This document shows positions 1-7,458 of a DNA stretch of 64,000 nucleotides, in pieces. The position numbers were made by a program, and so were the translations under genes. This DNA is from Duodenibacillus sp964509205 (GTDB taxonomy: Bacteria > Pseudomonadota > Gammaproteobacteria > Burkholderiales > Burkholderiaceae_F), in NCBI GenBank assembly GCA_964509205.1, contig CAZDVW010000002.1, positions 1-64,000 on the forward strand, written 5' to 3'. The stretch's first letter is position 1, and every line of letters starts with the position of its first letter. The notes under the pieces were generated by a model. It worked only from the letters and a program-made list of their open reading frames with translations. It did no database searches and was not told the DNA's origin.

Positions 1-55
1 GAGCGCAACCTTGCCAAGGTTGAGGTCGCGAGTTCGAGACTCGTCTCCCGCTCCA
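1..55 (+). tRNA. tRNA-Gly (GCC), 3' part, cut by the window edge
   Basis: The window opens inside a tRNA. Positions 45-51 form the 3' acceptor strand (CTCCCGC), T52 is the discriminator and CCA is encoded at 53-55. The TTC-containing T arm and the anticodon arm with GCC between AACCTT and AAGGTT are visible. The 5' acceptor strand and D-arm start lie off the left edge. Glycine identity follows from the GCC anticodon. Confidence 0.93.
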
Positions 56-62
56 AACGAAG

Positions 63-90
63 AATCGCCGTTTGCCGGTGATTTTTTTTG
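63..90 (+). terminator. Intrinsic terminator of tRNA-Gly
   Basis: ATCGCCG (64-70) pairs with CGGTGAT (76-82) around a five-base loop, with one G-T wobble, and runs straight into eight T (82-89). It sits just after the tRNA CCA and ends that transcript before the xseB operon. Confidence 0.75.
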
Positions 91-190
91 CTTTGTCTCG
101 TCTTTTTTTTCGTTTTTCCCTTAGATCAATGCGCTAAAATCTCACGTCATTTTGTGTTGTTTTTAACGAACTACACGAGAGGTTTAATCC

Positions 191-439
191 ATGGGAAATT
201 CTCCAAAAAAACCGACTTTTGAAGAAGCAATTGACGAGTTGGAAACGATTGTTCGGCAGATGGAGTCGGGGCAACTGACTCTGGACGAATGCGTTGAAAA
301 ATTTCAACGCGGTCAAAAGCTTGCTCAAATCTGCAGATCAGCGCTTGAGTCGGCCGAGAAGAAACTCCAATCGTTGAATTTAGACGGATCATTGTCGGAA
401 GTGAAATCTCCTTCAACGGACGATGATGCCCCTTTTTGA
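191..439 (+). CDS. xseB: Exodeoxyribonuclease VII small subunit
   Basis: Small subunit of exonuclease VII, which with XseA degrades single-stranded DNA to oligonucleotides. The product has 82 residues, the normal family length. Residues about 10-60 carry the family helix pattern (FEEAIDELETIV, then MESGQLTLDE). The tail is acidic and Ser-rich. The ATG follows a GAGAGG Shine-Dalgarno sequence at 177-182. It is the first gene of xseB-ispA-dxs-murB, 9 bp before ispA. An xseB-ispA-dxs order is common in beta- and gammaproteobacteria, which supports the call. The large subunit gene xseA is not in the window. Confidence 0.93.
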   Translation: MGNSPKKPTFEEAIDELETIVRQMESGQLTLDECVEKFQRGQKLAQICRSALESAEKKLQSLNLDGSLSEVKSPSTDDDAPF

Positions 440-448
440 AAGAGTACG

Positions 449-1387
449 ATGACGTCAATTTCCGAGTATCGCTTTCATTCGACTGCTTTTGAAGAGTGGG
501 CAAGTCCCTTGCGCGACGCAGTCGAATCGGGCGCTCAAGCACTTTTAAGTACCCGTGACGCGAAAATTAAGACGCTGACCGAGGCGATGGCTTACGCCGT
601 CACAGGCGGCGGAAAGCGGGTGAGGGCACTTTTGGCCTATGCCACGGGAAACCTATGCGGCGCAGCTCGTCCTGATTTGGATAAAGTGGCTCTTGCCGTG
701 GAGTTCGTCCATGCGTATTCGCTTGTGCACGATGATCTTCCCTGCATGGACAACGACACCCTGCGTCGAGGAAAGCCGACATGTCACGTCCAGTACGGCG
801 TGGCAGAAGCCATGCTCGCAGGCGATGCCCTGCAGCCGGAGGCGTTTCTGCTTCTAACACAACTTGGCGTTTCTGAGAAAGCAAGACTCGCTGTCTTAAC
901 TGTCTTTGCCCAGGCTTGCGGCCGCAACGGCATGTGCGGCGGCCAGGCGATCGATCTTGAACATGTCGGCAAACCACTTGAGCTTGAATTGCTGCAAGAG
1001 ATGCACAAAAAGAAAACAGGAGCGCTTATTGATGCGGCTATCCGCATGGGCGCCTTGTGCGGAAAGCCCGAGATTTATGATGATCTCGAAGAACAACTCC
1101 GTGTCTACAGCCATTCGCTCGGGCTCGGATTTCAAGTCGTTGACGATATTCTGGACGTGACTTCGGACGCGGCAACGCTTGGAAAAACAGCGGGAAAGGA
1201 TGCTGTCAACAGCAAACCCACCTATGTCTCATTGCTCGGATTAGAGGCTTCACGCCGCCTGGCTTTAGCGTGCATGGAGCAGGCGCTCGGAGCTCTCAAG
1301 GCAATTGAAGATCGTTCTCTCGTTCAGCGCGAGGCCTTGGAGCGATTGGCAGATTTAGCTCATTACATGATCGGACGCACGAAATGA
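449..1387 (+). CDS. ispA: Farnesyl diphosphate synthase (polyprenyl synthetase)
   Basis: Condenses dimethylallyl and geranyl diphosphate with isopentenyl diphosphate to give farnesyl diphosphate, the precursor of undecaprenyl carrier and quinone side chains. The product has 312 residues. The first Asp-rich motif DDLPCMD lies at about residues 95-101 and the second, DDILD, near 232. GGGKRVR near 53-59 binds diphosphate, and KTAGKD follows the second motif. The short-chain pattern (two extra residues inside the first Asp-rich motif) fits FPP synthase rather than a long-chain enzyme. The stop overlaps the dxs start as ATGA, so the two genes are translationally coupled. Confidence 0.94.
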   Translation: MTSISEYRFHSTAFEEWASPLRDAVESGAQALLSTRDAKIKTLTEAMAYAVTGGGKRVRALLAYATGNLCGAARPDLDKVALAVEFVHAYSLVHDDLPCMDNDTLRRGKPTCHVQYGVAEAMLAGDALQPEAFLLLTQLGVSEKARLAVLTVFAQACGRNGMCGGQAIDLEHVGKPLELELLQEMHKKKTGALIDAAIRMGALCGKPEIYDDLEEQLRVYSHSLGLGFQVVDDILDVTSDAATLGKTAGKDAVNSKPTYVSLLGLEASRRLALACMEQALGALKAIEDRSLVQREALERLADLAHYMIGRTK

Positions 1388-3288
1388 AGAACCTTATGAA
1401 CTCGATCGACAGTCCTAAGGACTTGCGAAAACTCGGCATCAATGAGTTGCCTGAGCTGGCTGCCGAAATTCGCTCCTACATCATCGACTGCGTGAGCAAA
1501 ACGGGAGGGCACCTCTCGAGTTCCTTGGGCAGCGTCGAACTGGCCATCGCTTTGCATTATGTCTTTAATACGCCCGATGACAGAATCGTCTGGGACGTCG
1601 GTCATCAGGCCTATGCGCATAAGATTCTCACGGGGCGGCGTGAAGCGCTAAAGCACGTTCGCCAATTCAAAGGGATTTCCGGTTTTCCGCGGCGCGACGA
1701 AAGCGAATATGACGCCTTTGGGACGGCGCATTCTTCGACATCCATCTCTGCGGCATTGGGAATGGCCGTTGCCTCGCATCTGGAGGGGCACTCCGATCGT
1801 TGGCACGTGGCTGTCATCGGCGACGGTGCTTTAACGGGCGGGATGGCAAGTGAAGCTCTTAACCATGCCGGCGATTACAAAGACGGAATCAAGTTGCTCA
1901 TTATTCTCAATGACAACAATTGCTCGATTTCTCCTCCTGTCGGAGCCCTGTGCGGACATTTGGGAAAACTTGTCAGCACAAGTCCGTTCTGGCGCATGCG
2001 TAATCTCGGGAAGAATATTTTAAAAAACACCCCGACGCTGCATGAGTTTGCCAAACGTGTTGAAAAACAGACGGTCAACTTCTTAAGTCCTCCTTCCTCG
2101 ATTTTTTCGACATATGACTTGAATTACTTCGGTCCGATTGACGGGCACGATCTCAGCGGACTCGTGAAAATGCTGACGAAACTGCGCGATTTGGAAGGAC
2201 CGATGGGGCCGATCGTCTTGCATGTGACGACCGTCAAGGGCAAAGGCTATCTGCCGGCTGAAAAAAATCCGACGGTCTATCACGGCGTTTCGCCCTTTGA
2301 TCCGGCCGTTGAGATCTCTTCCGAAAAAGATTGGAAGCACCCGACGTACACAGATATCTTTTCCAAATGGGTCTGCGATATGGCGGCTCAAGATCCTCTT
2401 CTTTATGCCATTACACCGGCAATGCGCGAAGGAAGCGGACTTGTCGAATTTGAAAAGCGTTTTCCTGACCGTTATCGGGATGTGGCCATTTGCGAGCAAC
2501 ATGCCGTCACATATGCGGCCGGATTGGCTTGCGAGGGAATGCATCCGGTTGTTGCGATTTATTCGACTTTCGCGCAGCGTGCCTATGACCAAATTCTTCA
2601 CGACGTCGCATTGCAGAATTTGCCGGTTACCTTCGCCATTGATCGGGCCGGTCTTGTCGGCGCAGACGGAGCCACGCACCACGGCGCTTTCGATATCGCC
2701 TTTCTGAGAAGTCTTCCCAACATGACGATTATGGCGCCGAGCGATGAAGCGGAATGCCGAAAGATGCTGACTACGGCCGTTAAACTCGGCACGCCGGCTG
2801 CCGTTCGTTACCCCAGAGCAACCGGTCGCGGCGTTGAGGCGGGAGAGGATTTTGAGACCATCGAAATTGGAAAATCTCGGTGTTTACGCCACTCGAGTCG
2901 TCCGGCTCCCGAACGGGTCGTGATATTTGCCTTTGGATCCATGGTGAAAAACCTATGGGAGTTGGCTGTGAAGCTCGATGCCACGGTGGTCGACATGCGA
3001 TTTGTCAAACCGCTCGATGAGAAGGCAGTTATGGAATTTTCCCAGTCGCACGATCTTGTCGTCACTGCCGAAGAGGGCGTCATCGCGGGCGGTGCCGGCA
3101 GCGCCGTGCTTGAGGTTCTTTCTCGCGAAGGCATTCTTGTACCGACGTTGCAAGTGGGTTTGCCGGATCGCTACATCCTGCAGGGATCGACGAAAGAACT
3201 CTTTGCCGATGCAGGCATTGATGCACAAAGCGTTGAGAAAAACATTCAAAAATGTTTGCAACACATTCGGAGTAAACGGGATGACTGA
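1384..3288 (+). CDS. dxs: 1-deoxy-D-xylulose-5-phosphate synthase
   Basis: First enzyme of the MEP isoprenoid pathway; it joins pyruvate and glyceraldehyde 3-phosphate using thiamine diphosphate. The product has 634 residues, typical for DXS. GDGALTGGMASEALNHAG (from about residue 146) and the NDNNCSI segment near 176 form the thiamine-diphosphate/Mg site. CEQHAVTYAAG near 368 carries the catalytic Glu, and a transketolase C-terminal domain follows. The ATG at 1384 overlaps the ispA stop; a second ATG at 1399 is possible. Placed after ispA, it supplies the C5 units that IspA elongates. Its 3' end overlaps murB by 8 bp. Confidence 0.95.
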   Translation: MKNLMNSIDSPKDLRKLGINELPELAAEIRSYIIDCVSKTGGHLSSSLGSVELAIALHYVFNTPDDRIVWDVGHQAYAHKILTGRREALKHVRQFKGISGFPRRDESEYDAFGTAHSSTSISAALGMAVASHLEGHSDRWHVAVIGDGALTGGMASEALNHAGDYKDGIKLLIILNDNNCSISPPVGALCGHLGKLVSTSPFWRMRNLGKNILKNTPTLHEFAKRVEKQTVNFLSPPSSIFSTYDLNYFGPIDGHDLSGLVKMLTKLRDLEGPMGPIVLHVTTVKGKGYLPAEKNPTVYHGVSPFDPAVEISSEKDWKHPTYTDIFSKWVCDMAAQDPLLYAITPAMREGSGLVEFEKRFPDRYRDVAICEQHAVTYAAGLACEGMHPVVAIYSTFAQRAYDQILHDVALQNLPVTFAIDRAGLVGADGATHHGAFDIAFLRSLPNMTIMAPSDEAECRKMLTTAVKLGTPAAVRYPRATGRGVEAGEDFETIEIGKSRCLRHSSRPAPERVVIFAFGSMVKNLWELAVKLDATVVDMRFVKPLDEKAVMEFSQSHDLVVTAEEGVIAGGAGSAVLEVLSREGILVPTLQVGLPDRYILQGSTKELFADAGIDAQSVEKNIQKCLQHIRSKRDD

Positions 3289-4300
3289 AGTTAAGTCAAA
3301 CATAGATCTTCAAGACAAAAACACGTTTCGTCTGCCGGCTCGTGCTCGGTTTTATGCGGAATTTTCAAATCTTGAAGAGTTGCGAACACTGTGTTCGAAT
3401 CCAACGGTAAACACAATGCCGAGATTTGTCCTGGGCGGTGGATCGAACACCGTCTTTACAAAGGACTTTGACGGACTCATTTTGCACCCCGTCAACAACA
3501 ATGTTGAAGTCATTGAGGAGAATGAAGAAACGGTTCGTCTTCGAGTCGGAGCAGGAAAAGACTGGTCTGAGTTCGTTCGTCAAATGGTTCGCAGAAAGTG
3601 GACAGGCCTTGAAAACCTTTCGGGCATTCCCGGAACCGTCGGCGGAGCGGCCGTGCAGAACATCGGTGCCTACGGATCTGAGGTTTCCGAATGCATTGAT
3701 GCCGTGGAGTGTTATGACCCTCGAACGGATTCGGTTCGCAACATGTCGTGCAAAGAATGCACCTACGGGTACAGAACAAGCTTTTTTAAAACACAGGCTG
3801 GAAAGGAACTGATCGTTTTAAGCGTCGTATTTGTTCTTTCGAAGGTTTATGTTCCGAAATTGCGCTACAAGGCTCTGGCAGACCGTCTTCGTTCATGCAC
3901 ACCGAAAATGCTGACGCCGGCTGTCGTTGCCTCTGAAGTGTTGGCCATTCGCAAAAGGAAACTTCCGAGCATTCAACGTCTCGGAAGCGCCGGCAGCTTC
4001 TTTAAAAATCCGGTTCTCCCCAGAATGCAGGGGCGTCGATTGTTGGAATCATACCCCGATGCTGCCGCTCACCGCCTGACGTCGGGTCGGTTGAAGTTAT
4101 CCGCTGCTTGGCTGATTGACGTTGCCCGTCTTAAAAATAAACGCTGCGGCGATGCTCACGTGTACCGCAAACAACCGCTTGTGATTGTCAACGCAGGCCA
4201 TGCAACCGGAGAGGATGTCATGCGTGTGGCGCAGATGGTGGCTGAGGGTGTTAAAAATCGTTTTAACATCATCTTAGAACCGGAACCCGTCATCTTGTAA
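3281..4300 (+). CDS. murB: UDP-N-acetylenolpyruvoylglucosamine reductase
   Basis: FAD enzyme that reduces UDP-GlcNAc-enolpyruvate to UDP-MurNAc with NADPH, in cytoplasmic peptidoglycan synthesis. The FAD-binding part shows GGGSN near residue 51 and the conserved LSGIPGTVGGAAVQNIGAYG block at about 113-133. AGSFFKNP near 238 contains the proton-donating Ser, and the C-terminal EPEPVIL region holds the conserved Glu. The reading frame is open far upstream inside dxs, but ATG 3281 is preceded by GGAG (3269-3272) and gives 339 residues, the usual type I MurB length. It overlaps dxs by 8 bp and closes the operon. Confidence 0.94.
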   Translation: MTEVKSNIDLQDKNTFRLPARARFYAEFSNLEELRTLCSNPTVNTMPRFVLGGGSNTVFTKDFDGLILHPVNNNVEVIEENEETVRLRVGAGKDWSEFVRQMVRRKWTGLENLSGIPGTVGGAAVQNIGAYGSEVSECIDAVECYDPRTDSVRNMSCKECTYGYRTSFFKTQAGKELIVLSVVFVLSKVYVPKLRYKALADRLRSCTPKMLTPAVVASEVLAIRKRKLPSIQRLGSAGSFFKNPVLPRMQGRRLLESYPDAAAHRLTSGRLKLSAAWLIDVARLKNKRCGDAHVYRKQPLVIVNAGHATGEDVMRVAQMVAEGVKNRFNIILEPEPVIL

Positions 4301-4333
4301 TCGGCTGACGCGAGCGAAGAGAAAGGGAGAAGG

Positions 4334-4355
4334 GCAGTGCTCGGAGACACTGCTC
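4334..4355. terminator. Hairpin between convergent murB and the 89-aa gene
   Basis: GCAGTG (4334-4339) pairs with CACTGC (4348-4353). The stem can be extended by a wobble pair. There is no clear T run on either side, so termination is plausible only from the convergent arrangement. Confidence 0.35.
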
Positions 4356-4364
4356 ACTTTCGAA

Positions 4365-4634
4365 TCATTCCTTCGAGGAAAATACCTTAAAGGCTTCCGC
4401 TTCAGGCCATGCAATCAACTTGTCATGGTCAATTTCATTGACGGCACTCGGACCGATTCGAGACGTATTTACAGCGTAATTGAGCTTGGCATAAAGAGCC
4501 GGTATTTCGTGCTCGAGCACGCCTTGAATGTGTCTCGGATCTTCCTGAAGAAGACGAATGGCTTGATCGAGACACTCTTCTGCGTCTAAAAGCGCATCTA
4601 GAACCCAATCGGCATCCAATTGTTTTTCTGTCAT
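4365..4634 (-). CDS. Small acidic protein of unknown function (89 aa)
   Basis: I do not recognise a family. The product is acidic, predicted mostly helical (ADWVLDALLDAEECLDQAI), without signal peptide or membrane segment. The coding orientation is supported by the regular composition and by the lack of a competing frame of equal quality. A weak purine-rich AAAGAG lies upstream of the ATG. It converges with murB and is divergent from aroC, so it is a single-gene unit. It could be a regulator or adaptor; nothing in the sequence decides this. Whether it is a real gene is likely but not certain. Confidence 0.55.
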   Translation of the reverse strand: MTEKQLDADWVLDALLDAEECLDQAIRLLQEDPRHIQGVLEHEIPALYAKLNYAVNTSRIGPSAVNEIDHDKLIAWPEAEAFKVFSSKE

Positions 4635-4896
4635 GAGCGATCGACTCTTTCAAATAAGGGTATGCTCAAAATCCTGAGCAGCCCCGTGATGTTGATAATC
4701 AAAAAACTTTTTTAAATCAAGACATTCCCATTATATTCAGAGACTTAAGGAATCTCAATGGGAGGTATGAATCCATTCGATCTATGACGATTGACAGTCT
4801 CTGTTTTCCGGATCGAACGCAAGGATTGATGCATTGAATCAATCGAAAGAGTGCATTTCGCTACAATACAAGCCGTTGATCTCTCGGGAGTTAAAA

Positions 4897-5988
4897 GTGC
4901 CGTCCTCAAGTATTGGAGAAGTTTTTGTTGTTACAAATTTCGGTGAAAGTCATGGTCCGGCTATCGGATGCGTGATTGACGGTTGCCCGCCGGGACTGAA
5001 ATTGGATGTAAGCGATATTGCACGAGAACTGGAACGCAGACGCCCGGGGAAATCGCGCTTTGTGACGCAAAGAAAAGAAACGGATGCCGTCGAAATTCTT
5101 TCCGGCGTTTACAAAGGATCCACAACAGGAACGCCGATTGCTCTTCTGATCCGAAACTCGGATCAAAAAAGCTCGGATTACGGTGAGATTGCCGATAAAT
5201 TTCGCCCCGCTCATGCCGACTGGGGCTACTTTGCCAAGTTTGGTATTCGAGATCCGCGCGGAGGAGGTCGTTCATCGGCACGACTGACGGCTCCGACAGT
5301 CGCTGCCGGAGCGGTCGCGAAGAAATGGATTTTAGAAAATCTCGGAATCTCGATTCGCGCACGATTGACAAAACTCGGAAAAAAGCGAGTCCGTTTTAAG
5401 GATTGGAAGTACGTGGATGCCAATCCGTTTTTTGCCGCTAACGAGGATCAGATTAAAGACCTTGAAGCGTATGTGGATGAGGTTCGTCGTGCCGGCGAGA
5501 GCGTAGGCGGAGAGATCTGCGTTGAAGCCTGCGGTGTTCCTGCCGGTTTCGGCAATCCCGTCTATGGCCGACTCGACGCCAAACTCGCTTATGCTTTGAT
5601 GGGAGTGAATGCCGTCAAGGCCGTATCGATCGGTGACGGTTTTTCTGTTGTTTCGTCACTGGGAAGCGAAAATGCCGACGAAATGCTCGAAGACGGCTTT
5701 GCTTCCAACCACGCCGGCGGAATCTTGGGCGGCATCTCCAACAGCGCTCCCATCGTGATGCACGTTGCCATTAAGCCGACGCCCTCCATTCGAAAGCCGC
5801 TTCGAACTCTGAACGAAAACGGGGAAACTTTGGAAATTTCAACCAAAGGCCGACATGATCCGTGCGTAGCACTGCGAGCCGCTCCGGTCTTGGAAGCGCT
5901 TGTTGCCATCGTATTGATGGATTGCGCCTTGCTGCAGCGGGCGCAATGCGGAAATTTTGGTTTGATCTACGACAATCAGGCCGATTAA
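4897..5988 (+). CDS. aroC: Chorismate synthase
   Basis: Last step of the shikimate pathway: converts 5-enolpyruvylshikimate 3-phosphate to chorismate with reduced FMN. The N-terminus FGESHGPAIGCVIDGCPPG, the GGGRSSARLTAP block and the C-terminal RHDPCVALRAAPVLEA signature are all present. The frame stays open to a TTG at 4834, but family alignment puts the start just before SSSIGEVF. GTG 4897 is preceded by CGGGAG (4885-4890) at 6 bp and gives 363 residues, the normal length, so I choose it. The gene stands alone, with a hairpin downstream at 6018-6048. Confidence 0.94.
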   Translation: MPSSSIGEVFVVTNFGESHGPAIGCVIDGCPPGLKLDVSDIARELERRRPGKSRFVTQRKETDAVEILSGVYKGSTTGTPIALLIRNSDQKSSDYGEIADKFRPAHADWGYFAKFGIRDPRGGGRSSARLTAPTVAAGAVAKKWILENLGISIRARLTKLGKKRVRFKDWKYVDANPFFAANEDQIKDLEAYVDEVRRAGESVGGEICVEACGVPAGFGNPVYGRLDAKLAYALMGVNAVKAVSIGDGFSVVSSLGSENADEMLEDGFASNHAGGILGGISNSAPIVMHVAIKPTPSIRKPLRTLNENGETLEISTKGRHDPCVALRAAPVLEALVAIVLMDCALLQRAQCGNFGLIYDNQAD

Positions 5989-6017
5989 ACGCTCTGGAAG
6001 GTCTTAATTTCTAGGTT

Positions 6018-6048
6018 GGGAAAGTGGTTCAATCGAAACCGCTTTCCC
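6018..6048 (+). terminator. Stem-loop after aroC
   Basis: GGGAAAGTGGTT (6018-6029) pairs with AACCGCTTTCCC (6037-6048), 12 bp with one wobble and a seven-base loop. No T run follows, so it may be a rho-assisted end or an mRNA-stabilising hairpin. It lies between convergent aroC and the toxin operon. Confidence 0.45.
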
Positions 6049-6149
6049 ATGCCGTCTGTCCTTGTATCTCATCACAGATGAGCTTGGAACAAGTCGTCTG
6101 TTGTGAATTAACATTTCTGACGAACAGCCGTCTTTTTCCGTAGTTAACT

Positions 6150-6851
6150 TTATCGAGAGTGTGAGTTGGAGGGGTTAACCGCTTTTTCCGATGCCGGTTC
6201 CTGAATGAGGGCATCATTTTCATCACACAACAGGCCTAACTTTTCGTGCATGAGCAAAAAATTGTTCAGCAATTTTTCGTTATCAATCAAAGGATCTTTT
6301 TGCGTGTGCAATAGGTATTCCAGTTGGTCCAACCCTTTATACATCAAGGCATCCCGAACGATGTTTTTAGTCGTTTCAGTTAATTCATCGAAATGTTTGA
6401 TGCAAACATAGGATAAATCGTACAAATCTCTGAGCTTATCCCGATTGTAGTAAGCCCCAGCCTTTAATTGGGCAAGCCGATCAAGGGAATAAACGCGAAT
6501 ACCATTTACCGTTTTAACCGTATCGGGGTCAATCGAAGTTTGTCGATACGAAACCTCAATTTTCAGTCGATGCTCTTTTTGGCCATAATCAATCATGCAA
6601 CGCTTTACCAAATTGGTGTCTTTGGTTACAGTGGCTTCATAGCCATAAATTGAACAAAATCGACGAACGCATTCTTTGATGTCACGTTTTGTGCAATCCA
6701 AGTCGATGTCTTCGGAAAAGCGGTCAAGCCCGTAACAGACAGAAAGCGCTGTGCCACCTTTGAGAATAAATTGATCGGTTTCTTTGTTCAAGAAGGATAA
6801 AAAATCAACAATGACTTTTCCATGGACGAGCTGCCAACTTGTATCAGTCAT
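6150..6851 (-). CDS. AbiEii/AbiGii-family nucleotidyltransferase toxin
   Basis: Family members are nucleotidyltransferase toxins of type IV toxin-antitoxin and phage-exclusion systems. The product has 233 residues. The motif KGGTALS (31-37) followed by RFSEDIDLD (44-52) is the minimal nucleotidyltransferase signature, with D48 and D50 as metal ligands. A second family motif, KLRDLYDL, lies near residue 145. The gene overlaps the upstream 138-codon gene by 8 bp, the tight coupling expected of a toxin-antitoxin pair. The partner is not an AbiEi-type winged-helix antitoxin. The coding sequence looks more AT-rich than aroC or rne on either side, consistent with lateral acquisition. Confidence 0.85.
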   Translation of the reverse strand: MTDTSWQLVHGKVIVDFLSFLNKETDQFILKGGTALSVCYGLDRFSEDIDLDCTKRDIKECVRRFCSIYGYEATVTKDTNLVKRCMIDYGQKEHRLKIEVSYRQTSIDPDTVKTVNGIRVYSLDRLAQLKAGAYYNRDKLRDLYDLSYVCIKHFDELTETTKNIVRDALMYKGLDQLEYLLHTQKDPLIDNEKLLNNFLLMHEKLGLLCDENDALIQEPASEKAVNPSNSHSR

Positions 6852-7260
6852 ATTTCAAGCCCTTCGAGTCTAAGAAGCGAAGCCAGCGCATGGCGTATTC
6901 GCGCCCCATGAAGCGGTTTATCTCTCGCCAACGGGGAGAGTTTTGCAAAAGCAAAACTTTTGAAAAAATTTCATTGTCCAAGGAATCGTTGCAAATAAAG
7001 TCTTTTCTCATTCCCTGAGCATATCCGAATTGGCCCTCTGCGACCATGTCCAACAATGCTCGAATGTGATTGGCAACTTTATGGGATCCGGGGCGCCCCG
7101 GAACAACTGTGCAGTCTTCAATACCGTAATCCCCAAAAATACTGTCGGAGGATTCTCGGATTGTCGGTTTGCTCCACTGAATGCCAAAACGATGCCAATC
7201 CCCGCAAGTGGGAAGGCTGCATGGCAGATTTAAAGCGTGGATTCCGGTAATGTAGTGCAT
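6844..7260 (-). CDS. Unrecognised partner of the AbiEii toxin, candidate antitoxin
   Basis: The product has 138 residues and I know no characterised family for it. Visible landmarks are an N-terminal MHYITGIHALNLPC with two cysteines (C14, C20), a CGDWH motif and a basic, aromatic C-terminus (REYAMRWLRFLDS). There is no signal peptide, membrane segment or obvious helix-turn-helix. It lies immediately upstream of the nucleotidyltransferase toxin and overlaps it by 8 bp, so the order is partner then toxin, as in most toxin-antitoxin operons. An antitoxin role is inferred from position only. The SD sequence is weak. The pair is flanked by terminators on both sides, so it is a self-contained unit. 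Confidence 0.7.
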   Translation of the reverse strand: MHYITGIHALNLPCSLPTCGDWHRFGIQWSKPTIRESSDSIFGDYGIEDCTVVPGRPGSHKVANHIRALLDMVAEGQFGYAQGMRKDFICNDSLDNEIFSKVLLLQNSPRWREINRFMGREYAMRWLRFLDSKGLKYD

Positions 7261-7356
7261 TGCCTAATCGTCTTTTGTTCCTTCAACTTCATTATTGGTG
7301 TTTGAGCGAAACTTTGCAAGGTTTGATCAGGAAAGAAAGACCTCGCTGATAAGATT

Positions 7357-7392
7357 AAAAAAGCAGTGAGATTTCTTCTCTCACTGCTTTTT
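7357..7392 (-). terminator. Intrinsic terminator of rne
   Basis: GCAGTGAGA (7363-7371) and TCTCACTGC (7379-7387) form a perfect 9-bp stem. Read on the minus strand it is followed by six T (complement of 7357-7362), so it ends rne transcription. The plus strand also has five T after the stem, making it potentially bidirectional. Confidence 0.85.
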
Positions 7393-7397
7393 GTAGG

Positions 7398-7441
7398 TCT
7401 CCCGTCTAAGGTTCGTCGTTAGACGTTCGATAGCCGGGAGA
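7398..7441 (-). other. Nested stem-loop in the rne 3' untranslated region
   Basis: An outer stem TCTCCCG (7398-7404) with CGGGAGA (7435-7441) encloses an inner stem using TCTAA (7405-7409) and TTAGA (7419-7423). It lies between the rne stop and the rne terminator. It is a structured RNA candidate of unknown role, possibly a processing site for RNase E itself. Confidence 0.4.
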
Positions 7442-7458
7442 TTAACGAAAGCCGATGT

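Noticed and set aside
4834..4896. 21-codon N-terminal extension of aroC from TTG 4834
   Set aside because: No SD, not matched by the family N-terminus; GTG 4897 has CGGGAG and gives the normal length.
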